Origin: Lojkania enalia
Taxonomy: Eukaryota > Ascomycota > Dothideomycetes > Pleosporales
Length of the DNA stretch: 64,000 nucleotides
Assembly: GCA_010094045.1 (NCBI GenBank)
Contig: ML986648.1
Coordinates: forward strand, 42,128 to 106,127
Direction: 5' to 3'
The notes beneath the pieces are model-generated. The model saw nothing but the letters and a program-made list of their open reading frames with translations. It made no database searches and was not told where the DNA came from. Made by a program: the position numbers and the translations under genes. This document shows positions 24,605-36,566 of this stretch, in pieces. Numbering within the stretch: position 1 is the stretch's first letter; every line of letters begins with the position of its first letter.

Positions 24605-26378
24605 GTATATATTACCTTATCTTTAGAGTAGATAAGAATATTATCTAAATAAGTAATATAAAAATTATCTAGGTAGTTAATTAATATATTATTTATATAG
24701 TACTAGTAAGTTACTAAACTATTATATAATCTAAAAGATAGAACTTTATACTTATAAATTCTATATTAAGTCTAAAAGGTAGTATATTCTTTAGAACTAG
24801 AGTTTATTCTAATCTTATTAAAGGCCGCGTAAATATTAAACTTAGTAAAAATTACTACCTTAGTAGGTCTAGATAGAAGTTTATCTATATATAGTATTAG
24901 ATATATATTTTTATAGGTAAGAGTATTAAATTTATAATAATCTATATAAATATATAGGTTACTATTAAGTTTACAAATATAAAGGATTAGAAATATAAAA
25001 GAGCTCCAACTCTACTTAATATACTTATACTATAGATTATCTATAATATACTTCTTAGTTACTTCTAACTTCTTAATATTCTACTTATACAACGGGCTGT
25101 AACTATTAGGAAGGGATTCTATAAGGATAATTTTATAATTATAAGAGTAGTATTCTAGTAATTAATAAGCCGCAGTTTTACTAAATATATTCTAATACCT
25201 ATAGTATTTAAATAGTAATTGGAGATTTACTAGTACTTTATTTTTAGTCTTATCTTCTAGCTCTAGAGTTTACTTATCCTTAATCAGCCGCTCGATTTTA
25301 TATAGAGACGTAGAGAAAAACTTGTTCTCTTTCCTCTTTATATTAAAGTAGAAAGTATTAGCTAAAATAAGAGTAATAATAGAAGAATAGACTTTCTTTA
25401 GATTAGGTTCGGACTTTATTATATATAGGCGTATAAGAGTTCTAAGCTTATTTAGACTATAGGTTATAAGAGACTAATATAGTTTTAACAGTTTTAATAG
25501 ACCCTTAATATAATAGATAGTCAGACTATAGAACTACTAATACTAGTTCTTTTTCTATAAAGCGTTGCGTTGCTAGATATCTAACTCTACCTCCTTATTA
25601 TATATTAGCTAAGTTAATTATATAAGAAGAGGAGGTAAAGGATTATAAATAGTAGGATACTTAAAGGGCTATATAATCTAATTCTTATCTATATTTAGCT
25701 AGAGTTAAAAATAATATAACTATTTAATACTAATAATATAATCCTAAGTACCTAGATCTATAATAATAAATAAGTAGTTTTAGATAGTTCTTCTATTAAT
25801 TCGCAGGTATAAGTAGATATACTAATTAACTAGAGTTTAGATTTAGTTCTAAAAACCTTTAATAGTAATTTTAAAGGGTAAATACTATATTAATATATAT
25901 AGGGTTTAGAAGAGTAATCTAGCTACTATAGAATTAAAAAATAAGAAGCTTTAAGTATTTATATTAATAAAGGCGTTTAGTTATATACTAATACCTTTTA
26001 AATATAGGATAGTAGGAATTTAGAAGTACTTTTCTCTAAACAAATATAATAAATTAATATTTAATAAGTTATACTTACTTAAATTTAAGATAGAGAGTTT
26101 TCTTAAGCGTTTCTATTTCCTACCTAAAAACTATCTAGATAGTACTTATTTATATCTAGAAACTCTTTTTCCTTAATCTTTTCTTATTTAACCTCTATCT
26201 CTTATACTTTAAGAACTATATATTTATTTACAAAGTATTCTAGTTTACTATAATTATAATAATTACCTAGAGTTATATACCTTTTAGGTATAAGAGTCTT
26301 ACTAGGTTATTAGAAAGCGATTGTAGTAGAATAAGGTATTAATACTAGGGTAGATTAGAGTAGTATTAGATTAACGTA

Positions 26379-28206
26379 TTCTATAAGCGAGTGGGTTATA
26401 TAAGTAAGTAGGTCGGCTATTACTAATTCTCAGCCTTTATATATAAACAGCTTAATAACGCTTTTAGATATAGATAAGATATTTAATAATAGGATTATTA
26501 AGTACCTCCTCCGTTATATTTATAAGTATAAGAGTTATATCTAGGTGTTTTATAGCATGTGCAGCGTCGTACGCGCGATACTTTATTATTAGCTAATAGC
26601 TGCTTATAACGCTTTCCTACTATACTAGTACTAGTAGTAGCTATCTTAATGCCCTGCTTAACTAGTAGAGCTCCTCCTACCTAAATTTGTTTCCTTTTAC
26701 GCTATTTGCGCTTTGTAAGCTCCTTAATAGCCTGCTCTAGGGTAGTTGTTTAAGAGTATTATAGGGCAGCTAGGTGGGCTATTTTTATATATCCTTTATT
26801 AAGCTGTTCTACTATTTCGAGTAGAATAGAAGGTAACGAATTCTAGTGCTTTTAAATACGAGTATAGAGAAGCTGCTTCTAAGCCTTAAATTTATAAGGA
26901 TTACTTAGTATTTTAGTAGTCTATATTATTATTATAGCTAGCTCTAGTATAGGTATTTAAAGTTTAACGTTAAGCTGTAAGAGTACTACGTCTAGTTTAA
27001 ATAGAATAAGACCTATAGCTCGAAATCCTGTATAGATATTATCCTTAGTTATTACTTTCTTAAAGGTAGTCTTAAAGGCTGGTAGGAAGAATAGCTTGTC
27101 GATATAGTTAATATAGTAATATATTAGCTGGTTAATCTAACTGCTGTAGGCTCGCTTTAATAGTAAGAAGCAGCCTATATTAAGTAGTTGTAGTATATAT
27201 AAGGCGTGTGCTGGTATATAGAGAGGTAGAATACAATTCTACCTATAGAAGCTGAGGAATTCTATAGAATAGTAGCTCTTATAACCATCAAAAATAAGTA
27301 GTCGCTATAAGCTAATTGAGCGAGTCTTAGTATAGGAATTAAAGTGCTTTAGCCACTTAATTCTATACTTATTTATTATCCAACTATTCTTACTAACGCT
27401 AATTATCCAATCTTTTAGTAGATCCTTACTATACTAGGCTGCTTAGTAGTGTTTAGCCTTAAGGATAATATATAGTAGAACTACCTAGCCTGCTGCGCTT
27501 ACGCTTTAGATAACTATTACCTACTTATAATTACCTAACTGTAGAGCTTTTAGTTAATTACGATACTCTATACCTATAATAATAGTCTAGCTTATAATAA
27601 CTTCTATCTAAAAGCCTGTCTTATTAAAATTGAATATATCCGCCTTAGTTATTCTATACTATCTAATTACAGCCTCTATAAGCTTAAACCACCTTCTAAT
27701 AGTATTAGGATCCTCACACTTTACTCGTCGATAGTTATATGGTCGGTTTAGGCGGGTTTTAATTGATGGGGTACGTGCGACGAAGTTAGCTGGCCAGTTC
27801 TAGCCTACTTAACTAGCGTTACACTCAGCTAGTAGGGAATTAGCTATATCTCGTATAGTAGTAAGAGTAGGTAAAAACCCTTTTAAATCTAGCTCAAGAA
27901 TAAACTCAGTAATAGCCTCCTCTTCTAACTTAGTAAGGCTCTTTAAGTTAGCCTTACAGTCGCGTCGAGAGGTAACGCTAGCTAGCTGTTACTATAGCAT
28001 AGAAAGATTAACGTTATATAGCTTATAAGCGCGTTAGATAGATAATAACGCATCGTTTTAGATAGTTTAAATAGTAAGAAGTATTTGGCTTTTATTTAAA
28101 CAATTTTTAACGCCTAGTTGTTAAGGTATTACGATTTAATTAATAGTAGAGCTACTTAATAGATAGGGCCGACCCACTCGCTTATGTAACCTACTTGCTT
28201 ATAGAA
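26379..28206 (-). mobile_element. Pogo/Fot1-type transposon (family E), 1828 bp, nested in Gypsy family 1
   Basis: Terminal inverted repeats (TTCTATAAGCGAGTGGGTTA at the left; the right end reverse-complemented differs at a few bases) are flanked by TA. Each terminus has two spaced ATAAGCGAGT modules. The minus strand from about 27960 to 27600 reads as a pogo transposase: LDLKGFLPTLTTIRDIANSL, then NWPANFVARTPSIKTRLNRP, CEDPNTIRRWFKLIEA, and FNFNKTGF where NFDETGF holds the first catalytic Asp. Here that position reads N-F-N, a G-to-A change expected from RIP. RIP damage is milder than in family A. Confidence 0.82.
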
Positions 28207-29517
28207 TATATTATAGGTTATCTTAAATAAACTCTTAGAAACCTTCTAATACTAATCTAAATTTATTTTAGCTGCAACTTATAGGCTAATAGTTTATTCT
28301 AAGAAGCTAGAAATACTCCTCCTTTCTATATTATAGGCTATTAAGTAGGCAATTATAGTATTAAAGGAGCCTTTCTATATAAGTTTAAAGCTAAAGTTTA
28401 GTATGTTTAAGCTGGGAAGAATCTTATCCTATAAGTAGAAGAACCACTTAAATTAAGATATAAATCCTCTAATAGTTGTACTAATAAAGTAAGTTTTAAA
28501 AGTTAGAAATACTTCTCTCTTATTTATCTTTAGAACTTAAAACGCTTATCGCGCCTCTATTTCTTTATTACCTATAATAAAATATAATTATAAAAGTAAA
28601 ATTATTTCTTTAATATTCTTAAACTAATACTAGTCTAATTTAGCTAGGTATTTTAGCTTTAGATACCTTTTTATAGTACTAGAGGTATATCTCTATACTA
28701 ATACTATATATATATACTCTATTAGATAGTAATCTATATTAATCTTAAGTTAGTCTAGAATTAAAGCTTACTATTATTTAAATATAGGTTTACTACTATC
28801 TATAAGGCTTTTAATTTTAGGTATATGTTTAGTAAAGTAAGCTTAAGGAGGTTTAAGAATAGCTAAGAGGTTTCTTACTAAAGAAGTTATAAAAGTTTCT
28901 TAGTATATTATTAGTTCTAATTTAGTAGTTTATAGAGGTTAATTAAGACTAATAATTCTCTATTATATTAAGTATATAATCTTCTCTTATAAAATTATAA
29001 TTTATTTCTTAAGGATTAGTTTATTTTAATTTCCCTCTAAATTAGATAGGTTCTTTATTATAGGCCTTATAGAGAGGGGTCTACCTATTATAGGGCCTCC
29101 TATATAAGGTAATAATTATTCTATATATATAGATAGAAGTTTACTCTTACTATAACTTATATATATATTAGTTCTAGTATAGAAATTAGAAAGTAAATTA
29201 TAGTTAGATATTAGCGGTTACCTCTAATTCTAATAGATTATTAGTAGTCTCTAAGTTTCTACCTAGACGCACTCTACGCGGCTTTTCTAAAGGTAATTCT
29301 AATTATAAGAGATAAGAAATTCTAAACTTAAAAACTTTAATTAATAAAAGGTTTTTAAGATCTAATCTAGGTAATTAAATAATTTAATATAATAATATAT
29401 AAGTATTATAATCTAAACTAAATTAGGTATATCTTAGACTTAAATATAGTTAAATAAATAATCGATACGATATTATTAAAGAGGCTATTACTAGCAGTAT
29501 TAAGTTCTTCTATATAA

Positions 29518-29796
29518 TATAACAGCGTAGGTAAGATAATAGGTCTAAATACGGTACGAATCCACTCAGAGGCATATAGAAGTACGTGGGGGTTTAGGGA
29601 CCTAGGAATTCTATTAACACCTATAGGCCTTGTACGAAAGGATATAGAAGAACTACCAAGCTACTTATAAGGGAGTATGCAACTATATACGGAAGGGAAA
29701 AGGGGCGGAGCCGGGGGTAGGATAAGATAAGCGAAAAGCTTTAGGATAAGGTTGCATATGAAGCTTTTCGTGGAACGATTTCTTCGCATCGTTACA
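29518..29796 (-). repeat. 5' LTR of Gypsy family 1 (279 bp)
   Basis: Pairs with 19485-19763. Here the right (outer) part is nearly unmutated, ending CGCATCGTTACA, whereas the left (inner) part has numerous G-to-A and C-to-T changes. Each LTR therefore supplies the intact version of the half that is damaged in the other. Confidence 0.9.
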
Positions 29797-30333
29797 TTGA
29801 CTAGAAATGCGAGACATGCTACATATATATCCCTGGACCTGCCAAGAGGCTAACTGTGAATAGCTTAGCCGTAACATATAGGCCTAAAAACGGACCAACC
29901 ATAATATGATAGTAGAAACATGTGACAGTATGAGTTATGAGTTAGTCCTAAAAACCGAAAACTCTGCGCTTAGAAATGCAAATATAGCTACAATAAAGCG
30001 TTAATAGCGTTTAAAAAAGCGAATACTATATAGATGGGTCCTATCTATAGGAGAGGCTATTAATATTATTACCCAAAGGTCGTTGATGAGCAGCTACAGG
30101 GAGAACTGCGTTAAGGTAGAGCTCGATTAGGTGTACGCCGGCAGGCTTCTACGCGTTCTACGCGCTATAGGCAACCTGGGCATAGCTTACGTACATGCCA
30201 GAATGATTCTATTAATACTACTTAAACTAGGGTAGGCGCTATTTTGATAAAATTATAATGCGTTATTGAGCTATCGCGTTGTAAAGCCATGAAAAGTTGG
30301 TGAGGTGGCCGGCTCGCTCGTAAAAACACGCTA

Positions 30334-31903
30334 TTGGAAGCTTCAAACTTTAGGTTACTCCAGTTCATGTTCACATGACCTCTAGGGTACGTTTTATTGC
30401 TGATGCTCATAATTATATTTGTCCGTCCGGCCTGAAATGCGTGCGAAGCTTCTGTAAGTATGTACGTCAAGTTCTATGGCATCTACATGAAAAGAGTATT
30501 ACTACAATTCTGAGTATTTGGAAACGTTCTTCAGCGCTCTCTATGATAATTGAATCCTTCTATCAGATTAAATAAGGACTGCGGGCTTTTCTGCTAGCGA
30601 ATCAGAACCCAGCCTATGACGTACATCTGATAGTATTTGACCAGCTTCTAATTCTGCTCGCACGTTATGTTGTGCGTAAATACCGGATGATTGAGGGTCC
30701 TCGAGTCTATTGATGTAGCCACAATATTTCCCGACGAAGCCCTCTTTTATTCACTACATGAGGAATTCAGCGTCGTTCGACAACCGCACAAATATCAATT
30801 GCTATTGCTATAATGGATGGCTCTATGGTGTGAGTATATTTTGGGTTAATGCATAAATCCGTCAATCGTGAACCTACATCCGTGCATTGTATTTAGGTTT
30901 ATTAGTCTAAAATTTCTATGTGACTACCACTATTAACATATTTAATACTGTCTTGGCCCTATTGAAATAGAAGTCTATCCCTCATATCTGAAACGCCATA
31001 CCTTGCCACCGGGGACAGAAGTCAAGCAACTCAAAAACTATGACAATAGCCTATGTTCTTCGGAGAGCGAGGAGCTACTGCTATAGAATAAACTTATATA
31101 TGAGTTGTTCAGGTTTATTAGACAAACTCGTTTGGTAGCTGTAAGGTTATATAAAGCCCAATTCCTTTTGAGGACTAGCCTTGATATCATGTGACACTAA
31201 GACAGATAGTATAATATCCTTGATCTTCTATAGAGACTGATCAACGTAGCTCACCCCCTCATCTATCCTGATTCCATACGATAGCCTTAATGATGCAATA
31301 TAAGCCATACGGCTAATTTTCCGCTTCAAGGAATAGAGTGACTAAAATGACGACTTCTGCTAAGATGTGTTATTTAACGGGAAATGATATGAAATCGCCT
31401 AGAGTTTGTGTTCAGGCTTGCTCGCTCGCAAGTGCCGATTGATCCGGATGAGATGAACGAGCTGAGTATCCTTTTTCGATAAGCAAATATTGCCAAGATA
31501 CGCAAGGACTTTCAAAGGACTAAGCCTCACTTTGTCAATCGGCGCGTTCGGCCAAGATGGCGATCTTCCCTTAGGTTGTCGGATGATGCGGCTGATTTGG
31601 GACATTGTGGCGTTGTGGTGTTGTAGCGTCTAGTTATGGTTCAAAACTTTCCGCAATTGACACCAATGAGAAAATGCAATAAGCGAATCTAGATACGCAC
31701 TAAGCTAGTAGCAGTTATGCGAGCTCCACCATCAGTCGCAGAAAGTAAGCGATACCCTTGCCAAGAATGCACCTTGATCGTCGACGCAGGACAAGCCTAC
31801 AAGTAGATCCGGTTTTTATCGCTCGATTGTAGCTGAAGGATATATCCACGTCTTTTATGTCCCAGAAAAAATTGTCAGGCAAGCAGCCCCTCGAGTTTAA
31901 ACA
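30334..31903. other. Intergenic region, no recognisable gene
   Basis: Normal-composition sequence. A 68-codon minus-strand frame opens with ATG at 31605 and closes at 31399; its last codons overlap a TTGCGAGCGAGCAAGCC motif resembling the pogo termini here, so it may be a gene fragment truncated by a lost transposon. I recognise no family. Confidence 0.45.
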
Positions 31904-32626
31904 ATGATTCCCTCTATCTCTATTATCAGCTTGTTAACAATCCTCGCGGGGGGATATGCTGAACTCGCTCCTACGCCTACTCCTCCACCAATTATCGCTC
32001 GTACTGTATATACACCGACTGAGTACTGGGATTATGCGACGACATCGATTCCTATGGATGATCACTTTATTGGTGTCATCAAAGTATCTGATCGTGATGA
32101 GCTATGTTAGTTATATAAATTTCTAGTCTATTTAGTATATTGTACTAATAGCTACATAGGGTCTCTATCCTGTATAAATGCGCCTTTAACAGTTTCGGCT
32201 GGTTATGCTGGCTGTGGTCTCGATGATCTATACACTCGTTGCCTTGGGAGTACAGCTTACGGAGCTGACGGTGACAATATTCGATGGTACTTTTGTCCAG
32301 CATTCTTGCAAAGAAGAAATGACCCGCTAATATATAATAGTAAAAGCGGTTATCGGTGTATAAGCCATAGTATTTATGAGGATTTTACTGCATACAACGC
32401 ATCAAGCTATACACCTTTCCTTGGGTGCGGTTTGAGTACTGCTACCATGGATATTATTCGAACACCTTCTTTGACCTCGACACAGTCACTCTCGAGCCCA
32501 TTGCCAACGGAAACAACTGCCCGAGAAACTACCTCAACACGAAGTGTTGGCTCTAGAGACATCTTCGTGGGAGCGTTTGTTTATGTCCAATTGATTTTAG
32601 TTTCCCTATTGTTCCTGTACATCTAG
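31904..32626 (+). CDS. Small cysteine-containing secreted protein, probably GPI- or membrane-anchored
   Basis: Inferred model: exon 1 at 31904-32105, intron 32106-32159 (54 nt, GTTAGT..ACATAG with a TACTAAT branch site), exon 2 at 32160-32626; 222 aa. Residues 1-19 (MIPSISIISLLTILAGGYA) look like a cleavable signal peptide. The mature part has six cysteines in exon 2, compatible with three disulfides, and a Ser/Thr-rich stretch before the C-terminus. The last 22 residues (DIFVGAFVYVQLILVSLLFL, then YI) are hydrophobic with no cytoplasmic tail, which favours a GPI-attachment signal over a classical membrane anchor. Splicing replaces a stop-terminated end with a Trp codon and continues the frame, which supports the intron. 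Function is unknown; the pattern resembles fungal cell-surface proteins. It lies 1 kb upstream of the DUF3433 gene on the same strand. Confidence 0.75.
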
Positions 32627-33586
32627 TCTACTAGAATAGGTCAATTCATATGATTTTGCTTATAGCTGACTACATGGTGCTCCCGACAGAGTATCGGCAT
32701 TAAAGGTCTCGCGATGTGACATAGTTTCAATGGTAGGACAGTGTGACATTTGTGGAAGCAACTGAAGGGGCAATATGCTGCCTTTCGAGAAGCAATTGAA
32801 CGCTAATAACATGCCATAAGCCCTGAGCAGAAGTGTGCGGTCGATCATGCAGGACAGGCAGCCTTTCCAAGCCGAGAAGGCACACTAGTGGCGCCACTTT
32901 ATGGCTTGGCAAAGTCCTTCAACAGATCCTTCTATACCATTTCCGGTGGGCCATTAATCATGACCCCTGCAGCCTTAATGTCGTGCAAGTCGTCTCCACT
33001 ACAGCCTGCTGTGTTGGAAATGAGCGCTTTCAGCTCTTGGACCCAGCTAAGAAGGCTGTGCATGCGAGATGCCTCCACAGCTGCAGGCTGTTTGCAGCCA
33101 TTAGTTCAGTGTTAGGCTCGTGTCCACCAATCAAGTGAAGCTAGCATGTTCCAGAACTGCAGTTCAAGTATTTGGTATATTACTAAGACTACTAATTCCC
33201 ATGGTCGAGAAAGAGGTGTGAAGAGGGTGTGACTGCGTTCGTTTCAGGTCGCTTGAGCGCGCCCATGATTAGGCTGCGAATATCCGCACCGATGCGCCAA
33301 CGCCTATAGCGCCACAATCATTCCCAAATCCACAGTAGCTTCGTCTATCGAAACTCCAAGCGTGGTCTAGAACTCAGTTACTGAAGCGAATCGGGGAAGG
33401 GTGGAGCAGGGACAGTACTAGGACGCTAGTCTTTTCCAACTAGCTTGAGACGCCCAAGCCACTAGGAGTTAAAGCTTCACAAAGCAACCGCTGAAAACAT
33501 AAATCCACTCTCATGTCCCACCAAGGACATAATTGCTCTTCGATTGTGCCTTTTCATAATTCCAAGTATTGAGCAAGCATAACCTC
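32627..33586. other. Intergenic region, no recognised gene
   Basis: Two overlapping plus-strand frames of 75-101 codons (32833-33138) and minus-strand frames of about 60 codons are present, but none shows a recognisable domain. I cannot exclude remnants of a decayed gene. The last few hundred bases would hold the DUF3433 gene promoter. Confidence 0.4.
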
Positions 33587-35646
33587 ATGAGGTTTGCAGC
33601 CTTCAGTCCGAAAACCATGAAGCAATCAAAAGGTTTCAGACCTGGAGTGCTACATCCAGCTACGTTGAGCGGACTTTTACTGGTCACTTTACTTCTCATC
33701 AGTTTGTTAGAGATGGCGTATCGCTTCCTGCCATCGAAGAACAGTTTTGTTCACCAAAAGGAAGTCTCAACTCACCGTCAAAGAGACGTTCTTTATAGAA
33801 TCCACGAAATGTCGACACAAAATTTTGTGATCCAGTGGGTTTTCTAGCATTCCAACCTGACGACTGCTAATAAATAGTGGCGTTTTAGGGCGCCGACGGT
33901 TATCAAGACCATCATCATGACTTCAATTCAAATCGAAACTCCAGGAACATGCTTCTCAGACCATGGTTCAATGAAAGTTGGCCGTGCAGCCAGTCCTCAA
34001 GGCACATCTATACCAAACCCAAATGCATACTTGAGAACCCCTTCAACTGTTTTAGTGACTGCCACCGCAATAAAAAGTGCGTACTTTCAATATCCAACTG
34101 ATCGGCCAGCCCCGGGTGCCCCAGGCCCAGATTCATATCTCCACGGGGAGATATCTACCCCTAGTCAGTATTTTGTGGGAGCATATCTTCCCATTCTAGT
34201 CGCAGTTTTATTTGCGATCCCTTGGATCCTAATCAATCGAGCTGTTAAATCTATGGAGCCATTCTTTGAGTTATCCAGCCCGTCAGGAGCTTCAGCGGAG
34301 CGATCAATCACAGCAGTCTGCACATCGTTTCAGTATTCTGTCAAAAGTTTAACTAATGGAAGGTGGGCCGTGGTTGTTAGCGACCTTCTCACCATTGGAA
34401 GCGTTCTAATAACCCCTCTGGCTCCAGAGGCGGTGTCTATCCACCTCATTGGGGAGTGCGACGCCACCACACTAGGCTGCACCGGAAATATCGGTGTTCT
34501 TATTCCCGCTATGAGAGCAATCCAGGCAATACTAGCGCTTATAGCACTACTTACCATTGTTCTGGCTCTACTCTTGAGGAGGAACATGCATCTCGTGTCT
34601 GATCCGCGAAGCATTGCAGGACTTGCAGCTATCTTCTCAAATTCAGATATAAGGAGGGATTTCATAGAAATACGCGGACTAGCAACAAGGAAAAATATAG
34701 ATGAGTCGCTTAAGGGGTGCATGTACAAGCTTTGCTTCAACCCTGGTTATGACGGATTACCTACAGTCGAACTGGAAAAGGTCAGCAACGGACAGAGAGT
34801 CCTAGTACCGAATCGCGATATTTCTCACGTGTACACGCCTGTGGGGTTTAACAAACCACTAGGGCTATTTCCAACACACAGACTCTCTGCATCACTTTTA
34901 TTCATCCTATTATGTGGACTCATAACTCTAATTATCGTATACCGGTTTACCGGCGGAGATAATGGATTCGAAAGGTTTATGGATAGTCAAGGCTTTGGTA
35001 TTCGATTCTTCTTCACCTCGATAAGTGTTCTTATAGGCCTCTACTGGAGATGGATATTCTACGGTATAGTCCCAGCATTCAAGTACCTACAGCTTATCTA
35101 CACAATACTGACGAATTTATAGAGCTGGCACTCCTCGCACCATACCGCCGGCTCGTCCAAGGTAATGCATTAGCCGATGACTCAATCCTCATGACAAACA
35201 CAGCGTACCCGATTTCGACTATTTACTCCGCCCTCTTCTCGAGACATTACGCTCTAGCGCTTGTTGCTACTGTAGTGATTCTCTCCGAAATCCTCACAGT
35301 AGCCTTAGCTACTATTCCGTTCAGCAGCGCAAATTTATGGGTCGCATACGATGTCTCAACCTGGATTAGCGTTGCAGTCATTTCTGTAATGCTTCTGACT
35401 CTCGTCCTACTATTCTTTCACCAAGAGCCAAATCTACCAATAAAGCCCAATTCGATTGCGGCAAACCTAATCTACCTTTGCGATTCTTCTTTGCCAGATT
35501 TATTCAGGGGCTTGGCAGTTTTAAACACCAACGAAAGGAATAATAGGATACGACAGTGGGGCTATAGGTATTGTATTGGACCATCGAAATACCCAAGCCC
35601 TGGTGGATTCTCGGTTGGAATCAATCAGATGCCGGTAATGACTTAG
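33587..35646 (+). CDS. DUF3433-domain multi-pass membrane protein
   Basis: Inferred model: exon 1 at 33587-33834, intron 33835-33888 (54 nt, GTGGGT..TTTTAG, branch TGCTAAT), exon 2 at 33889-35063, intron 35064-35122 (59 nt, GTATAG..TTATAG, branch TACTGAC), exon 3 at 35123-35646; 648 aa. Both introns join frames exactly (Q83 and E475 are split codons) and remove stops. Two DUF3433 repeats are visible: AYLPILVAVLFAIPW plus RAVKSMEPFFELS near 181-215, and ELALLAPYRRLVQG near 475-490. Hydrophobic segments lie at about 26-44, 182-199, 243-259, 288-312, 416-434, 457-473, 516-539 and 554-573. As I recall the family, members are often around 1000 residues or more, so this one is compact. They are fungal membrane proteins of unknown role. 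The start is the first in-frame ATG after a stop at 33557. Confidence 0.85.
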
Positions 35647-35910
35647 CAATAGTTCTTCCTTCCTTGGTTTAGGCTACAGAAGAGATTTGAGGAAGATGAA
35701 TACATTTTACTTCGCTCCTCTACTCGTAGTTTCCGCATGCGATTCAGTAGGAAGTGCGTGAAGAATTGATTCTTTCTCAATAATTTTTTCGAATTAGTTG
35801 ATATCACTGGATTATGTTAGGATGGTGTGGTCATAACCAACCAGAAAAACTTTTCATATAAACAATAAATCTAGTCCCATGATATCAGGTACGCGGATTT
35901 TCCAATTCCC

Positions 35911-36475
35911 TCACACCTTCAATATTGGTAGATCATTCGCAAATCCGTTGTTCCACATGTATTGGGGAGATGGAGTGCTTGGACAGGTAGAGTCGTGGTC
36001 TAACAATACGGAATGTGGGGCCATGTTTGTAGTAGCTAATGCAAACATCTTATCTTGAGATGATACTATCGCTGCAGGTGGGTTGTCTTGGTGTTGATGC
36101 AGTTGCAATTGGCGTGGTTGCGGGGTTCTTCAATAACGCAACAAAATGAAAATGACAGCGATAAGGACGAGGCCTATTATAGCAAGACCTCCAATTACTC
36201 CGCTAATAATCATTCCTACAGGCGTAGATGGGGAGTCAGAGGGGAGGGCAGAGGGGAAGGCAGAGGGGGTGTAAGAGGGCAGATCAGTGGGCTAGGTGTA
36301 CGAGTCAGTAGAACTGGTGGTGCTGCCTAAAATAGCAATCATTTGACTAGATGTTTCGAACTTTGAGTCAAAGTCGACGAAATAATTGTGTTACCGGCAT
36401 AGATAGTCGATGAACGCTAGTAGCTTTTGTAAATGGAGCCGGAAATAGAGTGTTTGAATACATTATACGAGTATA
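35911..36475 (-). pseudogene. Broken single-pass membrane protein gene, C-terminal part only
   Basis: One minus-strand frame runs from about 36475 to the stop at 35911 with three internal stops. It reads YFVDFDSKFETSSQMIAILG, a Ser/Thr/Pro-rich stalk (FPSALPSDSPSTP), one hydrophobic span (MIISGVIGGLAIIGLVLIAV, then IFILLRY) and a tail ending PSPQYMWNNGFANDLPIL. This is the stalk, membrane span and short cytoplasmic tail plan of many fungal surface proteins. The internal stops are TAA, TAG and TGA, each reachable by one C-to-T change from CAA, CAG or CGA. The N-terminal part is missing because AT-rich repeat begins near 36470. The region before the stalk weakly resembles the cysteine domain end of the secreted protein at 31904-32626, so the two may be distant paralogues. 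Confidence 0.6.
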
Positions 36476-36566
36476 TAATTACTAGCTTATTATATATAAG
36501 AACTTTATACCTATGTAGCTCTAGTTTATACCTATTAAGTTAGTAAAGAAGAAGTATAATATTATA

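Larger units (their letters stand above)
19485..29796 (-). mobile_element. Full-length Ty3/Gypsy LTR retrotransposon (family 1), nested and RIP-degraded
   Basis: Two 279-bp LTRs bound a 10,312-bp element flanked by the 5-bp target duplication TTGAC (19480-19484 and 29797-29801). Coding strand is minus. At about 24850-24780 there is FTKFNIYAAFNKIRI (RT palm), and from 23340 down to 23180 VKKVLKRL, then KKSEFYITRTKYLNYIL and KGLKVNLEKVE. A polypurine tract (minus strand, reading AAGAAGGGGGG) sits just inside the left LTR at 19764-19777, as expected for a minus-strand element. Gag would lie near 29.4-28.3 kb and integrase near 22.4-20.5 kb, but these are not readable. Two other elements are inserted in it: an LTR element at 23334-24604 and a pogo element at 26379-28206. 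Confidence 0.88.
18606..30331 (+). mobile_element. Pogo/Fot1-type transposon (family D), split by a 10.3-kb Gypsy insertion
   Basis: The left terminus (ACGTGTTAACAAGCGAGCCG) and the right terminus, reverse-complemented (GCGTGTTTTTACGAGCGAGC), form inverted repeats continuing into CGGCCACCTCACCAACTTT on both sides. TA flanks each end (18604-18605 and 30332-30333). Element sequence occupies 18606-19484 and 29797-30331; the middle is the Gypsy element at 19485-29796. Without that insertion and one copy of its target duplication the pogo element is about 1.4 kb, so it is also internally deleted. The left terminus carries two AAGCGAGCCGGCC modules, the right only one. Confidence 0.8.

Noticed and set aside
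33917..35122. A stand-alone 401-aa gene
   Set aside because: Its ends fall inside two introns; splicing links it in frame to flanking exons that complete the DUF3433 protein.
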